Shown: positions 23,901-35,132 of the stretch, piece by piece
Position numbering within the stretch: the stretch's first letter is position 1
How the letters are laid out: each line of letters starts with the position of its first letter
Translations under genes and position numbers: made by a program
Notes under the pieces: generated by a model
Database searches by the model: none
What the model saw: only the letters and a program-made list of their open reading frames with translations
What the model was told of the DNA's origin: nothing
NCBI GenBank assembly: GCA_037576195.1
Contig: CM075102.1
Span: 16,302,745-16,366,744, forward strand
Direction: 5' to 3'
Source of the DNA: Phytoseiulus persimilis
Taxonomy: Eukaryota; Arthropoda; Arachnida; Mesostigmata; Phytoseiidae
DNA length: 64,000 bases

Positions 23901-25360
23901 AAGAGAGGCTCTGACACGAAGGGTAGTCCTTCGAAATCACATACTGTAACGCCGGACAGTCATATAAAGGCGATAGGGGATTCACGCTGAAATCATATCG
24001 CTCAAGGATGCCTCGCTCGATCTGATGCAGTAACGGACCCCGGTCTTGTGACAAAGGACGAGCGTTTCGAACGAGGCCACCGCGAACAATTCGCCGCTCG
24101 GCGTCCAAGCCACTGAAGTCACCGGCTGGTCCATTACACCTCCGTTGAAAAACGATTTACCCGCAGTGTCCCATAACTTGTATCTGCAATCCTCGCCGCC
24201 TAGAGTCGTGAGAATCTATTGAGCAAATGAACCTTGGCGGCATTTCATTCGACCAACTGAGGAGAGTTCGAATTTCTGTCCGCTTGGGCCTCAATTCATG
24301 TGACAACCGCTCATTCCGCCTCCCAACTCACCAGAGACTATGATCCCTTGAAGGCTAATCGCCACTGTGGTCACCGTCGCGGAGTGAGCTTTCCACGTTC
24401 TGGCTTTTTTGTCTTCACCTTGGAGCGTCCGCCAATAAATGTTTTGCTCAACCGAATACACCAATTCGGCTGAGATTGGGCTCCAGGAGACACACGTGAC
24501 AGGCGTTTCTGCAATTTTTCGGGTCTCAGTAGGTGGAATGAAGACGAAGATTTGAGTATTTGAACCTCAGATAGAGCCGAAAAGAAGCTCCCGAGAGCTT
24601 CGCTCACGGTTCTTCGGCTGATTCGTCCGCCCGGTGCCCTTGCTGGTCTCCGGCGGCGGAACCTTCAGCTTTGTTCTTCAACTATACTTCTTCCGATTCG
24701 CCTCCTTCGGAGAACGTTCCGTAGATCTAGGCTCGAGTTTACCGACTCTCAGACATCCATTCTGCTCACCGTGTTCCGCCAAATTGGATTTGAAAGACCC
24801 GTTCCGCAACCACAGTCGGAGGGTTCCATCCTCGCCAGCCGTCGCCAACAGCGATGCATCGTGACTCCATCCGGCACTCAGTATTGCGCCAGTATGGCCA
24901 TCGATGACACGCTCACTCGTTTTGCTCGCGAGCCGGTACTTCCCTGTTGACCACGGTACAGTTTATTTGCTGGGATGGACCTGGATCTTCTGCGTTCACT
25001 CCAAAGTATTGATACTGACCGTCGGAGCATATAATGAGCACGATCTCCGTCTTCTGAGCTGAGGGGATTGCATATATTCCAGTCGGGAAGACCCCTTCCT
25101 CGAACCTGGTAGAGAGGTCATATCGACATCATCCAACTCCGATTTCTATCTCATGCAGCGAATCGGATCTTCTCCGAGCAGGGGATGTTTTTGTTTCGCA
25201 CTCACCTCCGCTCTTCGATCGAGGTTCTGTCGACATCGGGTTTGAAGCTCCTGACTGTGTGATCTTCGCCGCACGACACTATACTCGAATCACCCCTCCA
25301 TGAAACACCGGTGCACACCTTGTGCTGTATAGAGTCGCAGATAACGCTCTTCAGACGCAT
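20996..25360 (-). CDS. IFT80: Intraflagellar transport protein 80 (IFT-B, WD40 repeats)
   Basis: I rebuilt 14 exons from splice signals, phase and family order: 25360-25206, 25105-25020, 24943-24770, 24508-24332, 24199-24039, 23943-23713, 23622-23412, 22960-22803, 22692-22548, 22395-22076, 21718-21547, 21461-21365, 21281-21158 and 21067-20996. All phases close, giving 760 residues against about 777 in vertebrates. The protein starts MRLK and runs through two WD40 propellers (GEDGTLRLW, GEDCRYKLWD, SLAWNDCGTQLA, DDVVVLADHNS, DGQLLMW), then a helical repeat tail (IEQAVEKSQWDSALKIARFF, ARDAFTALGQVDRADYL, VVLAYRKKYLERF). IFT80 is a peripheral subunit of the IFT-B complex needed to build cilia; in arthropods these are mainly sensory neuron cilia. 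Exon 10 has a second in-frame acceptor (start 22458) that would add 21 residues. There are no breaks. Confidence 0.95.
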
Positions 25361-25529
25361 GTCGTCTCCGCGCGACGACACCAATCGACTTGCAAGGCAG
25401 GGAATAATTCTCGCCTCCGTCTGAGTCTTTTTCCGAACGATTTTGATCTAGAAGTTCGCGGTCTTCTTAGGGGGGAATGTTCATCACAACAGCCGGACGG
25501 AATCGCATGCGGAGTCCGAGTCTCGAGAG

Positions 25530-25543
25530 GTTGCCTTGGCGAC
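25530..25543 (-). promoter_or_regulatory. X-box (RFX binding site) upstream of IFT80
   Basis: On the minus strand the site reads GTCGCC-AA-GGCAAC, an inverted repeat with a 2-bp spacer that fits the RFX X-box consensus. Its centre is about 176 bp upstream of the IFT80 ATG at 25360, the distance typical of RFX/DAF-19 targets. Many ciliary and IFT genes in nematodes, flies and vertebrates are driven by such sites. Confidence 0.75.
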
Positions 25544-25677
25544 CGTTCTGTTTACCGGCGCTCCGAGGAATTATGTCATTGAACGATGCGTCGTGGAATC
25601 AGGCCGAAGCAAAGCCCAACCATCTTCGGAGGGGTCCGAAGCGCTCATCTGGGCTTCTAGAATTGGGTTTCTAAGTC

Positions 25678-26058
25678 TCAAAATTGGTTATTTCTCGGAA
25701 CGATCGTCCTGAGCAAGCTTCCAGATTTAGTTCTGAAGTTGGCCGTCACCGTTGATGCTGCTTCGTCCGACCCTCGCTTCGGTGTCGTCCATTCCAATAG
25801 ATGACGGAAGCGGCGGGGGAAAGTCATTTCCCAACTTTCGTGCTCCGTAGACACTGAAGAAGTTCCCTTTTCAATTGGGAGCGCTTCCAGGATCGAGACA
25901 GTGAAGCCGTCCGAACGTTCTCCGAGGAGGATCATCGCCTTGGCTGCAACGAGAGACCACCCGTATCTTTCTGATTGGCCTCCTCCTGTGCGGTGTCCAA
26001 CCCTGTAATACGGCTTACTATCTAATACGATCTCTAGCAGAAGTCCTGGATTGGTCAC
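25678..26058 (-). CDS. Unrecognised ORF, possible last exon of an upstream gene
   Basis: An open frame of 126 codons ends at a stop just upstream of the IFT80 promoter. In frame it extends upstream to about 26113, where an AG (CTGTAG) could be an acceptor. It contains a YGWSLVAAKAMILLGER segment and a Ser/Thr-rich tail. I do not recognise the family. It could pair with the ORF at 26286-26636 as the end of one minus-strand gene, but I could not find a donor/acceptor pair joining them, so it may be chance. Confidence 0.25.
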   Translation of the reverse strand: MTNPGLLLEIVLDSKPYYRVGHRTGGGQSERYGWSLVAAKAMILLGERSDGFTVSILEALPIEKGTSSVSTEHESWEMTFPRRFRHLLEWTTPKRGSDEAASTVTANFRTKSGSLLRTIVPRNNQF

Positions 26059-26285
26059 CCGTGGACGCCGTGTAGATCCAAAACGGCGTTCGCCCTCCGA
26101 GCGAAGATGTGAATTCTACAGTATATGGCAACCATTCTCGATGAATACCATCGAGCCGTCTCATCTGCGAATGTGAACGTTTCTCGAAGCGGTACCCAGC
26201 CCTCCTCTTTCTCTCAGCGACCTATCCAATCACATGAAGATCCCTTCCTATGACCCTCCCTCGAATCAAGGAATCCGAGATGGCG

Positions 26286-26636
26286 CTAATTAGGAGCCAT
26301 CTTTGGCGGCTCTCCGTTTCGGGCGAGCTCCGCCATCCTTTTCATCACTTCTCCCATAGCACCGCAAAGAACTCTCAACGAATGTGGCTCGGCGTTTCGG
26401 AGTTTTGCCGCATGTTTCAGACAGCGACTCGAAGGAACGACTTCGGAACCCTTTGAGATGACGGGAGCTTTGAGCGGCGCCACCGCAAGAAAATAGTGGG
26501 CTGCGACATCTCCGCAGAGCAACGTTGGATCTCTATGGATAGGCCTCACACCGAGAAGTTCCGAGAAAATTTGAACTCCCAGAGAGTAATGCCGATCTAA
26601 GACTTCAGGAACGAACCGAGCTAAATTCGGTTTCAA
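26286..26636 (-). CDS. Unrecognised ORF with helical, protein-like composition
   Basis: The open frame covers 116 codons with regular amphipathic segments (RFVPEVLDRHYSLGVQIFSELL, broken here by my reading at its ends; CGDVAAHYFLAVAPL; LCGAMGEVMKRMAELAR) and an even codon composition that looks coding. It has no ATG of its own, and the nearest upstream AG is at the TTTAG near 26619, so it would be an internal or terminal exon. It resembles HEAT-type helical repeats, but I cannot assign a family. Confidence 0.35.
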   Translation of the reverse strand: MKPNLARFVPEVLDRHYSLGVQIFSELLGVRPIHRDPTLLCGDVAAHYFLAVAPLKAPVISKGSEVVPSSRCLKHAAKLRNAEPHSLRVLCGAMGEVMKRMAELARNGEPPKMAPN

Positions 26637-27899
26637 ATGTCAGTTGGGATGGGGAATATTTTTTAGGATCATTGCTTTATGTCATGCCGTCGAGTTTACC
26701 ACCAGTGCTCATGAAAAGAGCTTTGAACCCAGAGGTCGGAAGAAACCCCGTTATAACGGGCCGTCGGCTGTGAGATTGCTGAATGGACCTGATAGAGCTC
26801 GGTGACAACTTTGGTTCGTCTCAACTCCGGAGCTGCGTAGTACGCTAGTTGAGGCAGGATAGGGGTCAGGTAACGTAACTAGTCCGTGCTAGCCGACTGG
26901 CCCGATACCCGCGCCCATTACCGCCGCTCTTCTCAAAAAGGACGAACGGAAGAGCTCGCCGGTAACCAATGAAAAGCTTTAGATAGCCAAGGGTGCGCTC
27001 GACTACAATCTTTGACAACGTGGTTCTACTGGATCGGCGAGAACGGGATGAACCAATGATTGCGAATCCTCTGAGCAACAGTTGTGAGCGGATGCCGGTG
27101 TCTCGATGGACCCTGAAATTCGGGCCAGGTCTCCGCTTGATCAACCAATGAGGTGTCAACGAAACCTCATAGCTCCAGGTGGACTCGCGCCCGAGATTGA
27201 GACCGAATGCACTCTGATGCTCAACAGGGTCAAGAAGGACTTCCCACAGCCGCTCGTTGTTCCTGTTCCCACCCTGAAGGTTCTAAATCTCAAGGCTCTG
27301 TTACCCCGAGCTTTGAGATGAGTGACACGTTGTTCGACTCCTCGTGAAACATCCTCCGTTCCACGAACTGGTCAGTGAACGCGCGGTTTGGAGGCTAGGG
27401 TGGCTATGTCTCCGTACAGTGAGTCATACTGGACCTGTTCCACCACAATCAACGAGGCGAAATAATCATCCGAAAAAGCTTCTAGATATTTCCCCCATCA
27501 CGAGAAGAGGTCACAGTTATCATCGCGCCGCGGTTCTCATGAACTTAATAAGGCGGGAATTCCTCGTTGGAACATTCTTCGTCGTCTTCTTAGATGATTC
27601 GTTCTTTCTGACTCTGGTACAGAGAGGTCAATGAGTGGCTGTTTCGAGAAGCTTGCTACTGGCTCATAGTGGAAAGCAGCGAGCATCCCTCACAGAGCCC
27701 ATTCAAACGATCCCCATCATCTTTTGTTCGGTCCCTCGAGAGACAACAGTCTGCTTACGCGTCAAACCCGGACTTGAACATTGTGCTGGTATTCACGTTC
27801 CGAAATGGTGTCAGAAATGCTCTCCCGCCCACTGCCTCGGAAACTCACGGTGGACCATCGAGCGAGGTGATCGGCTCGACATGAAGGTATTGCAGCATC
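26637..27899. other. No gene seen
   Basis: I found no coding family, repeat array or transposon end here on either strand. Confidence 0.4.
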
Positions 27900-28375
27900 C
27901 TACCCTTGGCTGACTGAAATGATGAGACTTTCCGACCTCTCAGTGGCCGCATGCTCATCGGTTCGAAGCTGAGATTCGAAGAAGCCAATCTCGGGAGATG
28001 AACTCCGGAACTGGGGAGGATAAACCCAGGGATATCCATCGCAGAACGCGAATGTTCACGTCGATCAAGCTCGGCAACTCGGACCTCGGCTCAGCCGTTG
28101 GCTCGTTCCGTATCCCCCCTCTGCTGCTAGCTACGAAACATCCGCATACAGTTTGATGATGATTCTGTACCTGCCAGCCATTCATCTGAAGGAGCAGGAG
28201 ACAATCAACGGGGGCATCATGCAAAACATCACAGATATGGTCAGATAGGTCCCGGAAGACATTCGCTCTCGAAGAGTGCAACGAGATTGAATTCTTATGA
28301 GCACAAGACACACGAAGCTCTGGGGACAAATCCAACGGAATATGTATCCGGTTCTTGTAAGAGTCATTCCGGCTT
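27900..28375 (+). pseudogene. Decayed cytochrome P450 fragment
   Basis: Two blocks match the intact P450 at 33654-35132. One, near 27930-27990, corresponds to RPLSGHVLTGSKLRF. The other, near 28122-28375, corresponds to the I-helix GYETSAYTLMM through ExxR to the MYPT region. Roughly 300 bp of coding sequence between them is deleted, and both blocks have frameshifts and stops. The heme-binding end is missing; a mariner remnant lies immediately downstream. It is older than the duplicate at 41.5 kb. Confidence 0.75.
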
Positions 28376-28420
28376 TCGAGGTGAGATTGTGAACACTCTG
28401 TAAATTCTTAATGATGACCA

Positions 28421-28800
28421 CAAGTGAGTGAGGACGAGCATTATAGTGTTGAAAGCTTTCTCCGCTCTGGTTGGCCGAATGTGGGCGCTTATTTCACATC
28501 GCTTCCTTGAAACGGTGCAACTTCTGACAGCAGACATTGCTGTTTATGGTTTGGTTCTCCGGTGCCATCTCGTGGTGCAGCACTCCTTTGTTATCCCGAC
28601 AGATACTCAAGATGACCTTTTCTAGATGCAGCCCAGGCTTCGCGATGGCTTGAGGGGAGGTGGCTTTGGGAACCCACGGCGTCAGGCGCTCCACGTTTTT
28701 ATGCGGTATCCAGGTTTCATCGCCATTCATCAAACTTCTCAGGAACGTATACTGGTTGTTCTTGGAGAGGGCACCGATGTTTCCACTCCCATTAACTTTA
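28421..28800 (-). pseudogene. Broken mariner-family transposase
   Basis: The minus strand encodes FLRSLMNGDETWIPH, then a mariner-like run through TPWVPKA, KPGLHLEKVILSICRDNKG and NQTINSNVCCQKLHRFKEA, followed by an in-frame TGA and HYNARPHS. These are the first catalytic Asp region (TGDEKW in active elements) and the HDNARPH motif of DD34D mariners. In the second motif the catalytic Asp has become Tyr. Only the middle of the gene survives. It abuts the P450 fragment. Confidence 0.85.
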
Positions 28801-31441
28801 CAGAGACAAAATGTGGATTCATGACGAGCAGGACCGGGAGTGCCGGAAGGGTAACTGATGGAATTATCTCACGAGCGAGTTTCGGTGGTCGCGTCTGATT
28901 CTGAGCAATAGTGTCCGTGTGAGAGAGTCTTGTTGCTAGCCAGGTTGACTGCCCATTTATTGCCATGTATTTTTTCTTGTATCAGCTCCTCGGATCCGAC
29001 TTTATCGGAATGGCCCGATTGACTGCGTCCCCAATATGACGGGTACCAAGATTAGCGTGTTCTGAAGAATATCAGCGGCATTTTGAGCATAGGTGTGAAC
29101 CCTTCGCAGCTCAAGGGGTGGATTCCGCGCGTTACAGTACAGTAGACTCCGCTTATTCGTATCCGAAACATTCGTTCCAAACCATGCTCCCATTCCGAAT
29201 GTGTTCAGATGCTATGCTTATTCGGATCAAAACGGTTCGGTGTCCGGGGCCGGCTGGTCACCAGGGCCGGGTTGTCGCCTGGCCCAGTTGACGCACTGCG
29301 CCGAGATAGATATCGGAAGGTTTCTGGGTTCACCTTTGAACTCCACTCATTCGAACTTCGTGAGGTGCTGTAAGCTCACATATGATTCGGATCACTCCAG
29401 GTAGATCTCGAGCAATCTGTGAATGACTTCGGGATGACTTTGAGATCGTTCACGAAATGAGTCCCCTTCCATCTGGATACAAGCGGATTCGCGATTGCGT
29501 CTGGATTTATATGTAGGTGTTCTCGAAGAAATACAAATATCATCGAGCTTCACACGGATTGGGAACTCAAGTAGCACCCGCTTCACACTCATTCCTCTTC
29601 CTGTGCGTCAGCATCTCATTCGCGCTAGAGAACTCTTTATCAACTCTTTGGTCATCATTCGGATTGCAAAATCCAAGAAATTGTTTGAGGCCTGGAGAGC
29701 GTGCATCCCTCACACCCAGTTCGAGAAGCGGCAGCTCATTTTCAAGACGCTGCGACTGGGCTTTGCAACGGTTATTCAACAGCAATAACCGCGAGCGAAT
29801 CGCTGTTATAACCGCATTTAACCGCAATATTTCGAAACGCTTGATTTTTCGAGGAAGCGTCTCGTCTAAGAGACTTGTCTGATTAGCGCATTCTGGCTGA
29901 GGATCTGGCATGAGGCGCTGAGAATTGAAGAGAAATTAATTGCTTCTGGAACTGTGACATCTTGTGTGATGACTCTCTTCAAACGAAGTTCGTACACGCT
30001 TCCGAAAGCCGGACCGGCTCGCAATTATACCTGGAGATATTATACATCCGCCACCAGCGTAAGCGGGCGAGAAGGGGTACTCACACAGGGCGCCAAGCTC
30101 ACAGGGCGCGAAATCGAGGTTTCCAGTGCTCCTCATTGACAAAGCGCTGTGGATGGCGCGTTCCGCGCCTCGACATTGAGCTCGGTTCATTATTGCCGAA
30201 GGCTTCGCACCGACACAGGGGCAGATATTTCGCACGGTTCGCGTTCAGGGCGGAAGGGGGAAACAATCTCTCGATCATGATTTTGGGCGGAAACCAAGCT
30301 CAGCTTCTTCCACCGCTCTCATGTTGACCGCCGGCCGCTGCCTCGGAATTCGGAAGAGTCACTACCTGGAACTCACCGTGCTCCTATTCCGACGAGAATA
30401 GGGGGGCTTGTGACCTTTGATCGTCTCCACTAATTGAACTCCCATCCCTCGCTTGACTCACTCAATGAGTTTGCCTCTCTTCTCCATACCTCAGAGCTCG
30501 TTTCCGGTCCGACCGATGTATGACGAGCCAATTTTGGAATCCCCATGCAACTTCATAGAAATGATGCGTATATGAGGAACTATACTGTATAACAACAACT
30601 CTACTCAACTCTTTGACGCGGTACCGAGAGCTCTCTGCCTCGCCAGGTATGTATACTTTAACTCGGCGGAGGGCATTCCGGCCCGTATACTTCGGGCGCA
30701 GAGAAACCTCGATCCGGCCTTGTTGGGGTTGTGAGGGAGGAAACATCAACTGACAGAGTCGTTCTCATGTTCACGCAATAGCTCCACAGCGCACTTTGTT
30801 TACATGGTAAGCAACCCTTTCTGCGAGAACCAACCCGTGTGACTCCCCTCAAAACTATTCCAGATTCTGTTACCACAATGAGACTGGTCTGGGCTGAATT
30901 AATGATATGCACCATAGTACGCCGGCAACCGGGCCTGGTTTGATCGTTCAACTGACAAATATCAATGAAATGAATCCGAATGTGTTTGAATGTGGACACT
31001 CTTCGAACGCGTGCGATTCACGTTCAGAGAGGGCTAGATAAGCAGCTGCACTTTTTCGAAGAGAAACTCTGTGGCTCACAAATGACAGCAATATCAACTA
31101 TATATGACATCTGCTCGCGGTTCAAGAGCACTCGAGAGGAACCAGACGAAGAGCACTCCAAGAAGCCAAACATTCGCACCTCCGAAGATCGGATCGATTC
31201 GTATGCCTCATCCAGAATCGGGATTGAGCTGGGAGTAAACTTTACGAAGAGTCTCATATCGGGACCAGCATATCGTCAGCTGCATCACGGAAGCCGATAA
31301 TCGGCTCGGATTCTGATGTTTTGCAACGAGATTGATATCTCGCCACTCGTGGCCAATCTATACAGCTTTCCGCCACATGCCAGTTCAGTGCTCCACGCTT
31401 AGATAACCTGATCCGCTGGATACATGCAGATGCACTCTTGG
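28801..31441. other. No gene seen; possible old DNA-transposon end
   Basis: No coding family recognised. At about 29139-29158 the sequence CAGTAGACTCCGCTTATTCG resembles a Tigger/pogo terminal repeat, but no matching inverted end was found nearby. Confidence 0.35.
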
Positions 31442-31706
31442 CGGAGTTGGGCACAATCATAATCATTATCATGATTATTAGTCACAATCAAAGTCAAAAA
31501 TCAGTTCCCCAAAAGTATGGCCAGATCGATCCCGGAATCACGTCCATGGACCCCGGTCGCCCACAAACCTCGTGTGCGTGTCATCCTTCCACCGGGTACT
31601 TGACTGTACCAGAAATAATCATGATGATGACTTGATAATGATCAGTGATCATACCCATGATTATGATGATTGATCCTAATCATGATCATGATTATGCCCG
31701 ATTCTG
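31442..31706. mobile_element. hAT-type MITE with AATCAT tandem arms
   Basis: The ends are inverted: CGGAGTTGGGCACAATCAT on the left and, reverse-complemented, CAGAATCGGGCATAATCAT on the right. Both resemble the hAT end CAGAGTTGGGCA. The subterminal DNA is a tandem AATCAT/ATGATT repeat. The core holds one copy of the GTATGGTCAGATCGA-type module near 31514-31555. The flanking 8-mers ACTCTTGG and ATCCCTGG agree at 5 of 8 positions, compatible with an old target duplication. It has no coding capacity. Confidence 0.6.
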
Positions 31707-33515
31707 ATCCCTGGCCCTGGATCTCCCCTCATGAGTTTTGCTCCTGTTCTATCGACTCGGCTTGTGTTTCGGAATTTCTCTCCGTCTAGTATCTTTGTAG
31801 CGATCTGGAACCGTCGGAAACGTCGTAAAAGTTTATATCATTGTTATTTTGAAGATGGAGAGCTGCTCCGCCGAACGACACGAGAATCGGCTGATAGCCC
31901 TCTCGCAATGGAGATGACATGCATTAGAAGAGCGCTCACATTTCAACTCTCCGATTCATTTGATGTTTATCGACCTGATGAGCCCTGAAACGAGGCGCAG
32001 TAGACGGCGAGCCAGAGAGGGTGTCAATCTGTATCAGGACTCTTCGCTCTGTGGTGGCAACCGCCCATCGTTCAATAGCGGAAAATAGCTTCCCTAGTCA
32101 GTCCACTCCAATGATGGGAGCCGCGTGCGGGACTCCCTGTTCGACAAGAACTTCGTTTCCCTCATTTCCGGAACTACTCACCATCGGCGAAGTCCTTCCG
32201 GGGAAAGCGATTGTAAGGGGCTGGTTCACCAGAATATCGGATGTGTCCATCAACCCATGGGTTCCTCCACTTAACGATATGAGTCGAGGGACGGCGACCC
32301 TCCCGGTCACGCGCGTTGGACGGATGCTCCTGCCCAGTAATGAAGTTGTTGTTCATGCAAGGCCCTTGTTATCGTGACTCGAACCCATTCCGTCAGTTTT
32401 CAAGTCTCGAGGTGATTGACCCATGAAGCATTGATGGGAGACTGCATGAAAACAAAGATAACTGTGGCGGATGCCGAATGACGTGGTAGAAGAATTCCGG
32501 TCCCAACTGATTTTCTCCTTAAATATGTTCGACATGAATCTCCGAAAACTTTCTCGCTGTGCAGCGCGAAAACCTTGCAATCGGACTTACCGTGTGTTTC
32601 AACGAGGAGAATCAGCGCGGCGTTCGTTTGAACGCGAGCTGTCATGGTTTTTCATATGAGTTCGCGCCCGTTTCGTGCTACGTTTCAAGTCAACTCCATT
32701 CGTTCTGCTCCCACCTCAGCAACAGAGCTCGATGGTTCGCGTGTTCTGTATTCAGCGCGGCGCCAGCGGGGGTGACTCGTCCGGGTGTTTCACTATACGT
32801 GGTTTTGGCGACCACCGGATAAAAGCATTAACTCAGGGCAGTACGAGTGAATATATCCGCAGCTCAACTTCGATCGCTCGGGACTACGCTTCCAGGAGAC
32901 GCTGATCCGACCTAACTCGTGTTGATCATACGAACGGCCCACACCGACGGTTCTATTGAAATGGTCGAAAATCGCTATTTCGCGATTCAGGCGACACCGA
33001 GGACATGACCCCCTGTTTTTTTTACAGGATTATAAAGTTGGTCGACCATCGGGCTGTTTCAGGCAAAAATCGACTGAATCGACCGCCGCAAATCGGAGAT
33101 ATCGGTCGCGGAAGTCGGCCTTCTTCATCACTTGGAGCCGGTCGAATCTGGAAGCTGATCTCCGCGCCGAACTTTTGCAAGCACCAAATATACATGTACC
33201 ACAGAAAAGTAGATTTCAATCTCGAAGCTGTGAAATGAGTTACATGTTCCTGAACTTCTTGTTAACATCCTCAACTCATTGACGTGGTCTCTGAACGCGC
33301 CAGTGACGAGAGAAACAATGCATCGCGGCAATGAATCATGCTTGACCTGATTCATCGAATTCAGCGGCGGACTTTGAAACGGTGACCCTGAAATGAGGAT
33401 CATGTACCTTGAATTCCTCCTTGAACTCGGTGATCAAAAACTCCCAAGATGCAGATCCATCGTTCTGTGACGTTATTCTTTCTTTCTATCTCCATTACGG
33501 AGACGGTTTCCCAAG
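31707..33515. other. No gene seen upstream of the P450
   Basis: I found nothing recognisable up to about 33516, where similarity to the duplicate locus at 41353 begins. That shared stretch (33516-33653) is the P450 5' flank. Confidence 0.4.
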
Positions 33516-33653
33516 TGGCTGCTTTGGCGACCTTGCACGGGCCTTTCTTCGTCTCAGCTTGCTAAACGAGTACCACTCTCTTCTTTTCATGAGAGCGTCC
33601 GCACTGTCAGTTATCTGGCGTGGGTTGTTGTGTCGACACCTCCTCAGCGAGCC

Positions 33654-35132
33654 ATGATTATTCTCTGTCTCTCTACCATTTGCCTTGTGCTGGTGTTGCT
33701 ACTTATCCGGAAGATCCATAGAACAGCTACCTACTGGAAGAATGCCGGCATCCCCTACGAGTCCTACCTGAGCTATCTCCACTATTTTTTATTCCGTCAA
33801 GGAAGCGAGGACATCTACACCATGATGGGGGAGTACTCGAGAAAGTACGGGCCCAGATACGGTACGTACCAGGGCTTGAACCCGGTTCTTCGCGTAACGT
33901 CTCGCGACGATATAAGCTCTGCTCTCTCACTCAACTTCTCTAAAGCGCATGGCAGGACAGTGAGCGCAGTCACTGGATCAAAACTGTGGGACAACAATAT
34001 TCTTGCCTTGGATTACCAAAAATGGAAGATGGTTCGACCTCTCAGCGGTCACGTGCTCACAGGGTCGAAGCTGAGGTTCATGAAGGACAAGCTCGAACGA
34101 GTCGCAAAGAAATTAGCTTCGAAGCTTGGTGAACTTGCAAAAACAAACGCGGAAGTACCCACGGCACAATACGCGCAAAGTGGGATCATGGACGGCATAG
34201 CTGCGGTGACTTTCAGCCTGGAAGTCGATGCGCTCGAGGATCCGAACAACACTTTTGTCAAAAACTGCAACGGTATATTTACTAGCAGCCTTGGCTTGAC
34301 CTTGCTCTTCTCGTTTCCCAACCTCTTGAAATACTTGCCCGGCATTCAGTTCCCCTCTGTGGAAACTGAAAATTTTTTTGTTCAATTCTCGCAAACGATC
34401 CTGAAGGAACGTCGAAGGCGAGAGCGCAAGTCGGAGGAATCGGATATTTTGGATCTTTGGCTCGAAACCCAGAAAAATAACGCAGAGCTGACAGACGAGA
34501 TATTAATTTCTCAAATATTCGTATTCTTTGTCGCTGGATACGAAACATCCGCATACACTTTGATGATGAATCTCTACCTATTAGCCACCCATCCGAAGAA
34601 GCAGGACGCTATTTACAGGAACATCATGGAGAACATCTCTGATCCGGCCAACATCACTCTCGAAGAGTACAACAAGATGAAGCTCCTGGAAGCTTCTATA
34701 TACGAAACATTGAGAATGTATCCAACGGATTATGTAGTTGATAGGATCACGGTCGAGCCGTGTTCCGTAGCAGGAATTCCGTTGGACAAGGGAATCAACA
34801 TTCAAGTTCCGCTCACTGGCGTCCACAGAGATCCAGAGCGTTTCCACGAACCATCGCACTTCAAACCCGAGCGATTCGTTCACGGAGGTGAGAGCATCCA
34901 AGATTTAATGGCTTTTGGCGAGGGACCGAAGAACTGCGTCGGAAAACGCTTCGCCATCTTCCAGCTGCTTGTTTTTCTGGTCGCTATCCTGCGCGCCGTG
35001 CGTCTCGAGCCCGTCGACGATTCTTACGACCCGTCCTGCGAATACCAGGCTGAAATAGAGCGATTGCCTGGACAGATGTTCTTGCCGTTCCCGAAAAAGG
35101 CCCTGCGAGTGAAATTGACTCCCAGGAATTAG
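33654..35132 (+). CDS. Cytochrome P450 (CYP3-clan type), intact
   Basis: An intronless gene of 492 residues from the ATG at 33654; the frame is open 24 nt further upstream, but only from a GTG. An N-terminal anchor (residues 1-20, MIILCLSTICLVLVLLLIRK) holds it in the ER. Hallmarks are in order: oxygen-binding I-helix AGYETS at 294-299, ExxR as ETLR at 351-354, PERF near 408, and the heme loop FGEGPKNCVGKRF at 421-433 with Cys428 as heme ligand. Length and motifs fit microsomal P450s of the CYP3 clan, which oxidise lipids and foreign compounds. The substrate cannot be deduced. It is the only intact copy in a local cluster with three damaged relatives. An AATAAA at 35600-35605 may be its poly(A) signal. 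Confidence 0.95.
   Translation: MIILCLSTICLVLVLLLIRKIHRTATYWKNAGIPYESYLSYLHYFLFRQGSEDIYTMMGEYSRKYGPRYGTYQGLNPVLRVTSRDDISSALSLNFSKAHGRTVSAVTGSKLWDNNILALDYQKWKMVRPLSGHVLTGSKLRFMKDKLERVAKKLASKLGELAKTNAEVPTAQYAQSGIMDGIAAVTFSLEVDALEDPNNTFVKNCNGIFTSSLGLTLLFSFPNLLKYLPGIQFPSVETENFFVQFSQTILKERRRRERKSEESDILDLWLETQKNNAELTDEILISQIFVFFVAGYETSAYTLMMNLYLLATHPKKQDAIYRNIMENISDPANITLEEYNKMKLLEASIYETLRMYPTDYVVDRITVEPCSVAGIPLDKGINIQVPLTGVHRDPERFHEPSHFKPERFVHGGESIQDLMAFGEGPKNCVGKRFAIFQLLVFLVAILRAVRLEPVDDSYDPSCEYQAEIERLPGQMFLPFPKKALRVKLTPRN

Noticed and set aside
29137-29170. Tigger-like terminal CAGTAGACTCCGCTTATTCG
   Set aside because: No inverted partner or TA duplication was found within several kb, so I do not call an element.
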